12,863 nucleotides of DNA from Methylobacterium sp. (GCA_021154065.1 JAJKJG010000349.1:1-12863); one strand, 5' to 3'. Numbered from the stretch's first letter, positions 1 to 8,067 are shown. Numbers and translations: made by a program. The notes: generated by a model from the letters alone, not told the origin.

Positions 1-57
1 CCTCCCCGGACGTTTGCTCCGTCCGAACACGCTGTCGCGTCAACGCAAGGATGGCCC

Positions 58-1269
58 ATGGAAGAGCGTTCGCCTGCCCATTCGCCCGTCTCTTTTGCAT
101 CCGGCTACGCCGACGCTCCCGCCCCATTGCTCGTCTGCTTCTCCCATCTTCGCTGGGACTTCGTCTGGCAGCGCCCGCAGCATCTGTTGAGCCGCGCCGC
201 CAAGCATTATCGCGTGCTGCAGATCGAGGAGCCGCTCTTCGAGAAGGGCGCGCGGCCGCGCATGGACGTGTCGAAACGTCCCGGCGGCATCACCATCGCG
301 ACGCCGGTCTTGCCCGAGGGCTTGAGCGAGCGCGACGTGACCGCGTGGCAGCGCCGGCTGATCGACCGCCTTCTCGCCCGCGAGCCTGAATCGCCGCGCA
401 TCCTTTGGTACTACACGCCGATGGCGATGGCATTCACCAGCCATCTCGAGTGCGATCTCTGCGTCTACGACAACATGGATGAGCTGTCCGCCTTCCGCGG
501 CGCATCGCAGGAGATGATCGACAACGAGGCCGAGCTGTTCCGGCGCGCCGACGTCGTCTTCACCGGCGGCATGAGCCTCTACGAGGCGAAGCGGAACCGG
601 CACGCCAACGTGCACGGCTTCCCGTCCTCGATCGACTTCGACCATTTCGCGAAGGCGCGTCGCAACCGCGATCCCGAGCCCGCCGACCAGGCGCCGATCC
701 CTCACCCGCGGCTCGGCTTCTTCGGCGTCGTCGACGAGCGCATGGACATCGATCTCGTCGCCGGCGTCGCCGATCTGAGGCCCGACTGGCACCTCGTCAT
801 GATCGGACCCGTGGTGAAGATCGACCCTGCGACCCTGCCGCAGCGCGCCAACATCCACTGGCTCGGCGGCAAGAGCTATTCGGATCTGCCGCGCTACCTC
901 TCTGGCTGGGACGTCGGCTTCATGCCGTTCGCGCTGAACGAGTCGACGCGCTTCATCAGCCCGACGAAGACCCCCGAGTTCCTCGCCGCCGGCGTGCCGG
1001 TGGTCTCGACGCCGATCACCGACGTCGTGCGCCCCTACGGCGAGAAGGGATTGGTCGAGATCGCCAAGACGCCGCTCGAGGCGGTGCGCAAGGCCGAGGC
1101 GCTGCTCGAGCGTCCGCGGCAGCCCTGGCTGTCGCGGGTGGATCGGCACCTTGCCGCCGGCTCCTGGGACAAGACCTGGGCGGCGATGCACAAGCTGATG
1201 CTCGAAGGCCTCGGAGAGGCCGCGCGCCCGGCCGCGTCCGCGCCGTCTTATCTTACGGCGGCGGAGTAG
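58..1269 (+). CDS. GT-B fold glycosyltransferase (group 1 / GT4-like)
   Basis: This 403-residue protein probably transfers a sugar from an activated donor to a glycan or lipid acceptor at the cytoplasmic side of the membrane. The N-terminal half holds WDFVWQRPQHLLSR (about residues 33-46), typical of this glycosyltransferase subgroup, and VYDNMDEL (137-143). The C-terminal Rossmann half begins near PRLGFFGVVDER (218-229) and carries SPTKTPEFLAAGVPVVST (301-318). That last stretch is the usual donor-nucleotide-binding region with the E of the EX7E-type motif. No signal peptide or membrane helix is visible. The start at 58 is preferred because AAGGA (47-51) lies six bases upstream; the frame is open to the window edge, so an upstream start is not excluded. 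The glf gene follows after five bases, which suggests UDP-galactofuranose as donor (inference). Family call is firm; exact substrate unknown. Confidence 0.88.
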   Translation: MEERSPAHSPVSFASGYADAPAPLLVCFSHLRWDFVWQRPQHLLSRAAKHYRVLQIEEPLFEKGARPRMDVSKRPGGITIATPVLPEGLSERDVTAWQRRLIDRLLAREPESPRILWYYTPMAMAFTSHLECDLCVYDNMDELSAFRGASQEMIDNEAELFRRADVVFTGGMSLYEAKRNRHANVHGFPSSIDFDHFAKARRNRDPEPADQAPIPHPRLGFFGVVDERMDIDLVAGVADLRPDWHLVMIGPVVKIDPATLPQRANIHWLGGKSYSDLPRYLSGWDVGFMPFALNESTRFISPTKTPEFLAAGVPVVSTPITDVVRPYGEKGLVEIAKTPLEAVRKAEALLERPRQPWLSRVDRHLAAGSWDKTWAAMHKLMLEGLGEAARPAASAPSYLTAAE

Positions 1270-1274
1270 GTCCC

Positions 1275-2429
1275 GTGTACGATTGGCTGATCGTCGGCGC
1301 CGGCTTTGCCGGTAGCGTGCTCGCGGAACGTCTCGCGAGCCAGCGCAACGAGCGCGTCCTCGTCATCGACCGCCGGCCGCATATCGGCGGCAACGCCTAC
1401 GACCGCTACGACGATGCCGGCCTGCTGATCCACCAGTACGGGCCGCACATCTTCCATACCAATTCGAAGCAGATCCTCGACCATCTCTCGCAGTTCACGG
1501 ATTGGCGGCCCTACGAGCATCGCGTCCTGGCGGAGGTCGACCGGCAGCTCGTGCCGATCCCGATCAACCTCGACACCGTGAACAAGCTCTACGGGCTGAA
1601 CCTCACCTCGGACGAGCTCGAGGGCTGGTTCGCCTCGCGCGCCGAACAGGTCGCCGAGATCAAGACCTCGGAGGATGTCGTCGTCTCGAAGGTGGGCCGC
1701 GAGCTCTATGAGAAGTTCTTTCGCGGCTACACCCGCAAGCAATGGGGGCTTGACCCCTCGGAGCTCGACAAGTCGGTGACGGCGCGCGTGCCGACCCGCA
1801 CCAATCGCGACGATCGCTATTTCGGCGACGAATACCAGTTCATGCCGAAGCACGGCTACACGCGGATGTTCGAGCGCATGCTCGACCACCCCAACATCAA
1901 CATCATGGTGCAGACCGACTACGCCGACGTGAAGGACCTGGTGCCTCATCGCCGGGTCATCTTCACCGGGCCGATCGACGAGTTCTTCGGCTTCCGCTTC
2001 GGCAAGCTGCCCTACCGCTCGCTGCGCTTCCGCCACGTCATGCTCGACAAGGAATGGCACCAGCCGGTCGCGGTCGTGAACTACCCGCAGACCCACGATT
2101 ACACCCGGGTGACCGAGTACAAGCACCTGACCGGCCAGCAGCACCCGAAGACGGCGCTGACTTATGAGTTTCCCTCGGCGGTCGGAGACCCGTACTACCC
2201 GATCCCGAAGCCTGAGAACCAGGAGCTGTTCAAGAAGTACGAGCGCCTCGGGCTCGCGACCCCGAACGTGTGGTTCGTCGGGCGGCTTGCGACCTATCGC
2301 TACTACAACATGGATCAGATCGTCGGCCAGGCGCTCGCCACCTTCCGCCGCATCAACGAGGCGCTGCCGGCGGACGCGGAAACCTCGCCCGCCCGCGTGA
2401 TGAAGTCCGCCGCGGCACTTGCGTCCTGA
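1275..2429 (+). CDS. glf: UDP-galactopyranose mutase
   Basis: This flavoenzyme interconverts UDP-galactopyranose and UDP-galactofuranose in the cytoplasm, supplying the furanose donor for surface glycans. The 384-residue length matches bacterial Glf. The FAD dinucleotide-binding motif GAGFAG is at residues 8-13, followed by DRRPHIGGNAYD and the Glf signature YGPHIFHT. Also seen are RGYTRKQWGLDPSEL, RVPTRTNRDDRYF with the substrate-binding Arg region, MPKHGYT, and the C-terminal FVGRLATYRYYNMDQ that contacts flavin and UDP. The pattern closely parallels the E. coli enzyme as I remember it. Start is GTG at 1275, with GGAG (1263-1266) eight bases upstream inside the end of the preceding gene; GxGxxG at residue 8 leaves no room for a later start. 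It sits between the glycosyltransferase and two GH1-like genes in one operon. Confidence 0.97.
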   Translation: MYDWLIVGAGFAGSVLAERLASQRNERVLVIDRRPHIGGNAYDRYDDAGLLIHQYGPHIFHTNSKQILDHLSQFTDWRPYEHRVLAEVDRQLVPIPINLDTVNKLYGLNLTSDELEGWFASRAEQVAEIKTSEDVVVSKVGRELYEKFFRGYTRKQWGLDPSELDKSVTARVPTRTNRDDRYFGDEYQFMPKHGYTRMFERMLDHPNINIMVQTDYADVKDLVPHRRVIFTGPIDEFFGFRFGKLPYRSLRFRHVMLDKEWHQPVAVVNYPQTHDYTRVTEYKHLTGQQHPKTALTYEFPSAVGDPYYPIPKPENQELFKKYERLGLATPNVWFVGRLATYRYYNMDQIVGQALATFRRINEALPADAETSPARVMKSAAALAS

Positions 2430-2431
2430 CC

Positions 2432-3796
2432 GTGCGCGCTTCCGCGACGGCCGAGAAGCCGGCGCTCGCGCGGGGCGGAATGCAAAGGCAAGCGCTCCCG
2501 AAACGATCGCAGCTCGGGCGCCTGCGCGACCCCGACGCGTTCTGGTGGGCAGCCGGCATCGAGGACACCTTCATCACCGAGCCCTGGCACCTCACCGGCC
2601 GGACGCTCGATGAATACGAGCTCACCGGGCACTACGATCGCTGGGCGGAGGATCTTGCGCTGATCGCCGAGCTCGGCGTTTCGGCCGCCCGCTACGGGGT
2701 GCCGTGGCACCGCATCCAGCCGGCGCCCGATCGCTGGGACTGGGATTTCGCCGACCGGACCATCGGCCGGCTCCTCGACCTGGGCGTCGAGCCGATCGTC
2801 GACCTCGTCCACTACGGCCTGCCGCGATGGATCGACGGCGCCTTCGCGAATCCAGCCTATCCCGAGCTCGTCGCGGACTATGCCGGCCGCGTCGCCGAGC
2901 GCTTCCGGGGCCGTGTCTTCTGGTACACGCCGCTGAACGAGCCGCGCATCACCGCCTGGTATTGCGGCAAGCTCGGCTGGTGGCCGCCTTTCCGGCGCGG
3001 CTGGTGCGGATTCGTCTCGGTCATGATGGCGGTTTGCCGCGGCATCGTGCGAACCGTCGAAACGCTCGGCGCCGTCGATCCCGAGATCGTCGCGGCCCAT
3101 GTCGACGCAACCGACCTTTTCGAAGCCGCCGATCCGGCCCTCGAGGACGAGGCGCAGCGGCGCCAGGAGGTCGTGTTCCTGGCTCTCGACCTCGTCAGCG
3201 GGCGCCTTGCCGCGGGTCATCCGCTTTATGATTGGCTGATCGGCAACGGAGCCGCGGAGGCCGACCTCGCCTGGTTTCGCGAGCACGCGATCGACCTGCC
3301 CGTCGTCGGCATGAACCTCTACCCCATGTTCACCCAGAAGCGGCTCCTGCGCGACGCGGCCGGGCGGCTGCGGATCCGGATGCCCTATGGGTCGGGCGAC
3401 CTCGTATCGCGGCTCGGCCGGCTCTACTTCGAACGCTACGGCGCGCCGCTCTTCGTGTCCGAGACGGCGTCGGTCGGCTCGCTCGCCCGCCGGCGCGCCT
3501 GGCTCGACGCCTCTGTCGCGGCCACCCACGCGCTGCGCCAGGAGGGCGTTCCGGTCTTCGGCTACACCTGGTGGCCGCTCTTCGCCCTCGTCGCCTGGGC
3601 CTACCGCCAGGGCCGACGGCCGCCGGCGGCCTACCTCCTGCAGATGGGCCTGTGGGACGTCGACCCGGCGCCTGCCGCCGCCCTGGCGCGGGTTCGAACG
3701 CCCCTCGTCGACGCCTATCGCGATCTCGTTGCCGGCGGGAGCGACTCGGTCGGTCGCCTCGCAACGGGGGAACCTCGCTTTGCCGAACATGGTTAG
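2432..3796 (+). CDS. GH1-like glycoside hydrolase, first of tandem pair
   Basis: This is a clan GH-A (beta/alpha)8-barrel protein, best placed as family GH1-like, that probably hydrolyses or transfers a beta-linked sugar in the cytoplasm. Numbering from GTG 2432 (454 residues), the GH1-like pattern runs YDRWAEDLALIAELGVSAAR (68-87), then WHRIQP, then DLVHYGLPRW with H127, then YTPLNEP with acid/base E170. GMNLY follows at 293-297, the nucleophile motif FVSETAS has E344, and the C-terminal part has GYTWWPLF and QMGLWDVD. GH1 normally has ITENG at the nucleophile and NYY rather than NLY, so it is divergent. No signal peptide. The start is uncertain: GTG 2432 lies two bases after the glf stop without a clear Shine-Dalgarno, and ATG 2480 would give 438 residues. 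Substrate unknown. Confidence 0.85.
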   Translation: MRASATAEKPALARGGMQRQALPKRSQLGRLRDPDAFWWAAGIEDTFITEPWHLTGRTLDEYELTGHYDRWAEDLALIAELGVSAARYGVPWHRIQPAPDRWDWDFADRTIGRLLDLGVEPIVDLVHYGLPRWIDGAFANPAYPELVADYAGRVAERFRGRVFWYTPLNEPRITAWYCGKLGWWPPFRRGWCGFVSVMMAVCRGIVRTVETLGAVDPEIVAAHVDATDLFEAADPALEDEAQRRQEVVFLALDLVSGRLAAGHPLYDWLIGNGAAEADLAWFREHAIDLPVVGMNLYPMFTQKRLLRDAAGRLRIRMPYGSGDLVSRLGRLYFERYGAPLFVSETASVGSLARRRAWLDASVAATHALRQEGVPVFGYTWWPLFALVAWAYRQGRRPPAAYLLQMGLWDVDPAPAAALARVRTPLVDAYRDLVAGGSDSVGRLATGEPRFAEHG

Positions 3797-3812
3797 AGAG
3801 ACTCGGGGCACA

Positions 3813-4988
3813 ATGGATTGCGCGATGTTTCGCAGCTTCTTCCTCGCGGGCTTCGAGGGCTCGACGGGGTATAACCGCCACGGTCGGTGGTTCGATCAGG
3901 TGGCGGCGACCGGGCACGACAGAACGGTCGAGCGTGATTATCGCGACCTCGCGGCGCTCGGCATCCACGCCGCCCGCGAGACCGTGCGCTGGCCGCTCGT
4001 CGACCACGGCGGCCGCTACGATTTCTCCAGTCTTGCACCCTTCGTCGAGGCGGCGCGCCGGAACAGGGTCGAGGTCATCTGGGATCTCTTCCACTACGGC
4101 TATCCGCGCGACGTCGACCTCTGGAGCGACCGGTTTCCGGAGCGGTTCGCGGATTATTGTGCCGCGGTCGCCCGCTACATCGCTCGCGAAAGTCGCGGCA
4201 CGCTCTATTTCACACCGGTGAACGAGCCGTCCTTCATGGCCTATGCGGGCGGAGAGAAGGGGCTGTTCGCGCCGCACGGCGAGGAGCGCGGCTGGGAGCT
4301 CAAGATCGCGCTCGTCCGCGCCGCCATCGCCGGCATCGACGCCATCCGCTCGGTCTGTCCTGATGCCCGAATCGTCAACGTCGACCCGCTCTGCCGCGTC
4401 GCCTGCCCGGAGGGCCGGCCTGAGCTCGCCGACGAGGCGCGCGACTTCAACGAGCGGCTCGTCTTCCAGGCCTGGGACATGCTCGCGGGCCGGCTCATGC
4501 CCGAGCTCGGCGGCTCGCGCGATCACCTCGATATCGTCGGCATCAACTATTATTGGACGAACCAGTGGGAGTGGCGCATCCCGCTCGTCGACGGCAAGAT
4601 CCCGCCGCTTGCCGAGGACGACCGGCGCCGCCTGCCGCTGCGCGACCTCGTGCGCTCGGTCTTCGAGCGCTACCGGAGCGAGATCATCATCAGCGAGACG
4701 AGCCATATCGGCGACATGCGCGGCGCCTGGCTCGGCGAGGTCGCCGTCGAGGCGGAGGCCCTGCTGCTCGAGGGCGTGCCGCTGCGCGGCGTCTGCGTCT
4801 ATCCGATCCTCGGCATGCCCGAGTGGCACGATCCGGACATCTGGACGCCGATGGGCCTATGGGATCCGGTCTGCCACCGCGAGCCGTGCGGCGACCGCCT
4901 CGTCTGCCAGCCGATGCTCGATGCCTTGCACGCGGCGCGCTATCTCGACGCGCTCGCGGCCGGATACCGCCAGGTGGCGGCCGAGTAG
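3813..4988 (+). CDS. GH1-like glycoside hydrolase, second of tandem pair
   Basis: This is a second clan GH-A enzyme, a distant paralogue of the protein just upstream and shorter (391 residues from ATG 3813). Visible in order are ERDYRDLAALGIHAARETVRW (barrel strand 1-2 region), WDLFHYGYP with H94, YFTPVNEPSF with acid/base E138, GINYYW (243-248, a good match to the GH1 GxNYY motif) and IIISETSHIGD with nucleophile E295. MGLWDP near the C-terminus is shared with its neighbour. Both glutamates are kept, so retaining glycosidase or transglycosidase activity is likely; sugar specificity cannot be read. No export signal. Start choice is open: ATG 3813 has GGGG four bases upstream, ATG 3789 would overlap the preceding gene by eight bases, and ATG 3825 is also in frame. 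It ends the operon, two bases from the stop of the opposing GH2 gene. Confidence 0.85.
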   Translation: MDCAMFRSFFLAGFEGSTGYNRHGRWFDQVAATGHDRTVERDYRDLAALGIHAARETVRWPLVDHGGRYDFSSLAPFVEAARRNRVEVIWDLFHYGYPRDVDLWSDRFPERFADYCAAVARYIARESRGTLYFTPVNEPSFMAYAGGEKGLFAPHGEERGWELKIALVRAAIAGIDAIRSVCPDARIVNVDPLCRVACPEGRPELADEARDFNERLVFQAWDMLAGRLMPELGGSRDHLDIVGINYYWTNQWEWRIPLVDGKIPPLAEDDRRRLPLRDLVRSVFERYRSEIIISETSHIGDMRGAWLGEVAVEAEALLLEGVPLRGVCVYPILGMPEWHDPDIWTPMGLWDPVCHREPCGDRLVCQPMLDALHAARYLDALAAGYRQVAAE

Positions 4989-4994
4989 CGCTAC
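4985..4994. repeat. 10-bp perfect palindrome covering two convergent stop codons
   Basis: GTAGCGCTAC reads the same on both strands and contains TAG of the + strand GH1-like gene (4986-4988) and TAG of the - strand GH2 gene (4991-4993). There is no T-tract on either side, so I do not call it a terminator. Confidence 0.6.
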
Positions 4995-7735
4995 GCCGCG
5001 GCCTCCGCGCCGCGCCCCGTTTCCTCGACCCGAGCCTCCCGCGATTCCGCCACGAGCTCGACAAGACGGTCGAGCAGCATGGTCGCGGTCGGGTCGGCCA
5101 TCGGCGCGTCCCGGAACAGCCGGAAGGTCGACGCCGCCATGCGGCCGCGGCCGTAGGAGCGCTCGACTCCGAGCGCCACCGGCTTGTGGATCCAGCCGAC
5201 GACGAGACCGCCGAATACCCGGGCCTGGAAATCGAGCAGATTGCAGCCCGAGATGACGTAGTCCGGGATGACCCGGTCGAAGCTCTCGTCGAGGAGCGGC
5301 CCACCGGGCAGCGCGGCGAAATGATCGGCTCGCCTGAGCCACGCGAACGAGGATGCCCAGTCGCCCATCCAGGGGGACCCGGCGCGGGCGCGGATCTTCA
5401 CGTTCTGCCAATGCGGGAAGAACGGGTGGAGCGCGCCCTCGGCCTCGGGCAGGAGCAGCAGCCGCGCGCCGGCGCGCACATGGCCGGCGATCGCCTCGTT
5501 GTGGGTGTTCGACACGACGATAGTCGCATCCTCCATCCGCCGCGCGACGTCGTAGCCCAGCGCCCGGAGGCGGGCGAGGATCTTGCGGTTTGGCGACCAG
5601 ACCCGTTCGCCGCTATGCCGCGGCCCGGTGCGGGCCGGATGCACCGCCATGTCGAGATGGTTGTGCGCAATGAGCCGGCCATTTGAGCCGCGCAACTCGA
5701 CATGCGCCCGGCGCATTCCCGCCTCGGCCATGGCCGGCACGCGAAGCTCGATCGCGCCGAGATCGAGCACCGCCGGCGCCTCGAGGCGCGGCAGGCTGAA
5801 CTTTTTTTCGTCGTCGCCGAGGCGGATCGACAGCTGTGCGCCCTCGATCGCGGCGCCGGCGCCGTGCGCGACGGCGATCTCGAACCGGGCCGTGTCTCCG
5901 GACCAGTACGACAGCCGATCCCACTTCGGCACGATCACCGTGTCGGAATTCACGATGTGGAACAGCTCGTGGAAGACGCGCGGATTGCGGCGCATGTCGA
6001 GGAGCCCGTTCGACTCCCAGTGGCAGTCGTGCAGCTCGGTAATGACATAGCCGGCGAGCTGCGGCTTCCGCCGCATCGCCTCGATCTGATATTTGAGGGC
6101 CCGGAACTGCTGCCATTGCGCCGCGCTGACGAAGCGCCGCAGATCGCCGAAGACACGGTCGAGGCTCCAGTCCGTGAAGCGGTTCTCGACGCCGTGGGCG
6201 TACATGACGCCGTCGCCCCAATCGTGGCCGGTCTCGAACCACCAGGGCTCCGCGCCCCCCTGGTCCTGGAGGTCCTTCGGGTAGGGCAGGCCCCAATTGC
6301 CGAACTCCGAGCACATCAGCGGCTCGTCGCCCCTGACCACCGCGTCCGGCGCGTAGAGCCACGGCGCGCGGTCCGCGAGGCCGTCGACGAACTTGTCCCA
6401 GGCGGCGCGATGGTCGGGGATCGCGGCGTAGAAATGGTAGTCGGCGATGTCCGACTCGACGTGGAAGCTCGGCGCCAGCGGCGAATTGTCGACCACGAGC
6501 CGGGTCGGATCGTAGCCCTTGAGCCAGGCGAAGGTCTGCTTCAGCCACTCGCGGTGGTCGGCGTCGTGGACGAGGTCGACGCCCCAGTTCTCGTTGATGA
6601 TCGTCCAGATGATGATCGACGGATGGTTGCCGTCCCGGTCGACGATGCCCTTGAGGAGCCTCTCCTTGCGGCCGCGGGAGCGCTCGGTCGCCATGCCGCC
6701 GTTCGGCAGCTCGGTCCAGATCAACATGCCGATCCGGTCGGCGACCTCGTAGTAGCGCGGGTCCGCCGCCTTGATGTGGCAGCGCAGGCAGTTGAGGCCG
6801 AGCTCCTTCGCCTTGCGGAACTGGTCTTCGAGGAATTCCACCGACGGCACGGTGCAGATCGTGTCCGGATAGTAGTCCTGGTCGAGGGCACCCCTGAGAT
6901 AGAGCGGTTCGCCGTTGAGGTAGAGCTTGCCGTCGCGGGTCTCGATGGTGCGAAAGCCGAAGCGCTCCTCGATGGCGTCGAGCGAGGCCCCGCGCCGCAG
7001 CATCTCGATCCGTACCCGATAGAGGTTCGGCTCCGCCGGCGACCAGGACCGGACCTCGCCGACCCGGAATTCAAACGGCATGCGTGCGGCGCCGGGCATC
7101 GCCGTCACGGTGAAGACGAGGAGCGAGGCGTCGGCCGGGTCGAGCACCTCGATCCTGAGGTCCGTCGCCTCCGCGAGCGGGCTCGCGAAAACAGCCACCC
7201 CGGCGACCTCGCCGGTCTCGCGCTTCGGCACGATGCGAGCCTGCTTCACGTGATCGGGGATGCGGCGCTCGATATGGACCGGCTGCCAGATGCCCGAGAG
7301 CGGCCCGTACCAGCTCTGCTTGCCGAACGGGATTTCGGCGAAGGGCGAATCGGGGAATTCGGCCGGGTTGTCGGTCGGGCTGTCGACCCTGACCTTGATC
7401 TCGTTCTCGCCCGGCCGCAGGTGCTGCGTCACGTCGAAGGAGAACGGCAGGAACCCGCCCTCGTTCGCTCCGACGAGCGCGCCGTTCACCCAGACCCTGG
7501 AATTGTGGAACACCGCCCCGAAGCGCAGCCAGACGTGATCGGTGAGCCACTCGGCCGGGATGTCGACGAGCCGCCGGTAGATGCCGATGCCGGCCCGCAT
7601 GCGTAGATCCGCGAACTGCGCCTGCCAGGGCGCCGGCACGTTGATGGCGCGCACCGATGCCGGCCCGGACGGGCGATCGTCGGAGACGTGCAGGAACTCC
7701 CAGGTTCCATCGAGGCTGAGACGGGAGGCGGGCAT
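4991..7735 (-). CDS. Glycoside hydrolase family 2 enzyme (beta-galactosidase/glucuronidase-like)
   Basis: This 914-residue protein is a retaining exo-glycosidase of family GH2. The N-terminal jelly-roll sugar-binding domain (about 1-155) starts LSLDGTWEF and contains VWLRFGAVFHNSRVWVNG. An Ig-like domain follows (about 160-265), then a TIM barrel with GxLYLNGEPLYLRG, NHPSIIIWTIINENWG (acid/base E382) and PLMCSEFGNWG (nucleophile E477). The 95-residue spacing is normal for GH2. After the barrel come a beta-rich stretch and, from about residue 705, a Rossmann-looking C-terminal domain (VVSNTHNEA, RAGARLLLLPEAEG, GRGRMAASTFRL) reminiscent of amidotransferase-like domains in other sugar hydrolases. 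No signal peptide, so cytoplasmic. The start is ATG at 7735 because a strong ribosome site precedes it; the frame stays open to 8032, but that extension is not protein-like. It converges on the glf operon. Substrate could be a beta-galactoside, glucuronide or furanoside. Confidence 0.9.
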   Translation of the reverse strand: MPASRLSLDGTWEFLHVSDDRPSGPASVRAINVPAPWQAQFADLRMRAGIGIYRRLVDIPAEWLTDHVWLRFGAVFHNSRVWVNGALVGANEGGFLPFSFDVTQHLRPGENEIKVRVDSPTDNPAEFPDSPFAEIPFGKQSWYGPLSGIWQPVHIERRIPDHVKQARIVPKRETGEVAGVAVFASPLAEATDLRIEVLDPADASLLVFTVTAMPGAARMPFEFRVGEVRSWSPAEPNLYRVRIEMLRRGASLDAIEERFGFRTIETRDGKLYLNGEPLYLRGALDQDYYPDTICTVPSVEFLEDQFRKAKELGLNCLRCHIKAADPRYYEVADRIGMLIWTELPNGGMATERSRGRKERLLKGIVDRDGNHPSIIIWTIINENWGVDLVHDADHREWLKQTFAWLKGYDPTRLVVDNSPLAPSFHVESDIADYHFYAAIPDHRAAWDKFVDGLADRAPWLYAPDAVVRGDEPLMCSEFGNWGLPYPKDLQDQGGAEPWWFETGHDWGDGVMYAHGVENRFTDWSLDRVFGDLRRFVSAAQWQQFRALKYQIEAMRRKPQLAGYVITELHDCHWESNGLLDMRRNPRVFHELFHIVNSDTVIVPKWDRLSYWSGDTARFEIAVAHGAGAAIEGAQLSIRLGDDEKKFSLPRLEAPAVLDLGAIELRVPAMAEAGMRRAHVELRGSNGRLIAHNHLDMAVHPARTGPRHSGERVWSPNRKILARLRALGYDVARRMEDATIVVSNTHNEAIAGHVRAGARLLLLPEAEGALHPFFPHWQNVKIRARAGSPWMGDWASSFAWLRRADHFAALPGGPLLDESFDRVIPDYVISGCNLLDFQARVFGGLVVGWIHKPVALGVERSYGRGRMAASTFRLFRDAPMADPTATMLLDRLVELVAESREARVEETGRGAEAAA

Positions 7736-8067
7736 CACAGGTCCTTCGGGGCGTCCCCTCGATGGCGCCCCAGGCGCCGAACGCAGGTCACTGCCGATGT
7801 TTTCGGGCAAGCCGGCGCAACCCGGTGGCCGCGAATCGCGCGCGACCATACACGCGTCGGCGCAGATGTGCTCGGGGGCGAAGCCACCGGCCCGCCCCCA
7901 GGCATGCAGGGCGCGAATGTCGGCGCCGAGCCGGCATGGATTCTGATCCGGCTTCCTGAACTGCCCATGAAAGCCTCGCGCCGGCGGGCGGAACCGGCGG
8001 TTTTGCTGCCGCGTTGCCTGTCTAATCAGCACGCCGCTCGGCGCCCGAGAACCGGAACGAGAGAGTT
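7736..8067. other. Divergent intergenic region, 332 bases
   Basis: The stretch separates the GH2 gene (leftward) from the small membrane protein gene (rightward), so promoters for both should lie here. I find no convincing -35/-10 pair on either strand; TCTAAT at 8021-8026 could be a -10 for the rightward gene but lacks a good -35 at the proper distance. A weak hairpin, CGGCGG/CTGCCG with a TTTTG loop, is near 7996-8012. All open frames through this region look like chance products of high GC. No repeat, operator or RNA gene is recognisable. Confidence 0.5.
7742..7746 (-). promoter_or_regulatory. Ribosome binding site fixing the GH2 start
   Basis: On the - strand, AAGGA lies six bases before ATG 7735 (with a GTG immediately before that ATG). 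It argues against the 99-codon longer open frame that would start at 8032. Confidence 0.75.

Noticed and set aside
7..25. Small inverted repeat CGGACG/CGTCCG at the left edge, as a possible terminator of an upstream gene
   Set aside because: Only six base pairs with a seven-base loop and no T-tract; expected by chance at this GC. All three + frames are open here, so no upstream gene end can be defined.
40..1191. Long open frame on the - strand across the glycosyltransferase gene
   Set aside because: Rich in Arg, Asp, His, Val and Gly without domain motifs, and wholly antisense to a gene with clear motifs; a product of high GC.
2270..2431. Earlier ATG start for the first GH1-like protein, inside glf
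   Set aside because: It would require a 160-base overlap with glf, and the added residues are an out-of-frame reading of the conserved Glf C-terminus.
3387..3812. Earlier ATG start for the second GH1-like protein, inside the first
   Set aside because: The extension is Arg/Ser/Pro-rich shadow sequence of the preceding gene; the barrel starts only after about 3830.
2315..4829. Two roughly 500-codon antisense frames under the GH1-like genes
   Set aside because: Arg/Ala/Pro-rich with no recognisable domain; the + strand frames carry both catalytic glutamate motifs.
5702..7606. 634-codon + strand frame opposite the GH2 gene
   Set aside because: Composition typical of a mirrored GC-rich gene (runs of Val, Asp, Arg, Glu) and no motif; the - strand GH2 assignment is secure.
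7736..8032. N-terminal extension of the GH2 protein by 99 residues
   Set aside because: Sequence is not protein-like, with scattered Cys, Arg, Pro and Gly and no signal peptide. A strong AAGGA precedes ATG 7735, right before the conserved GH2 opening.
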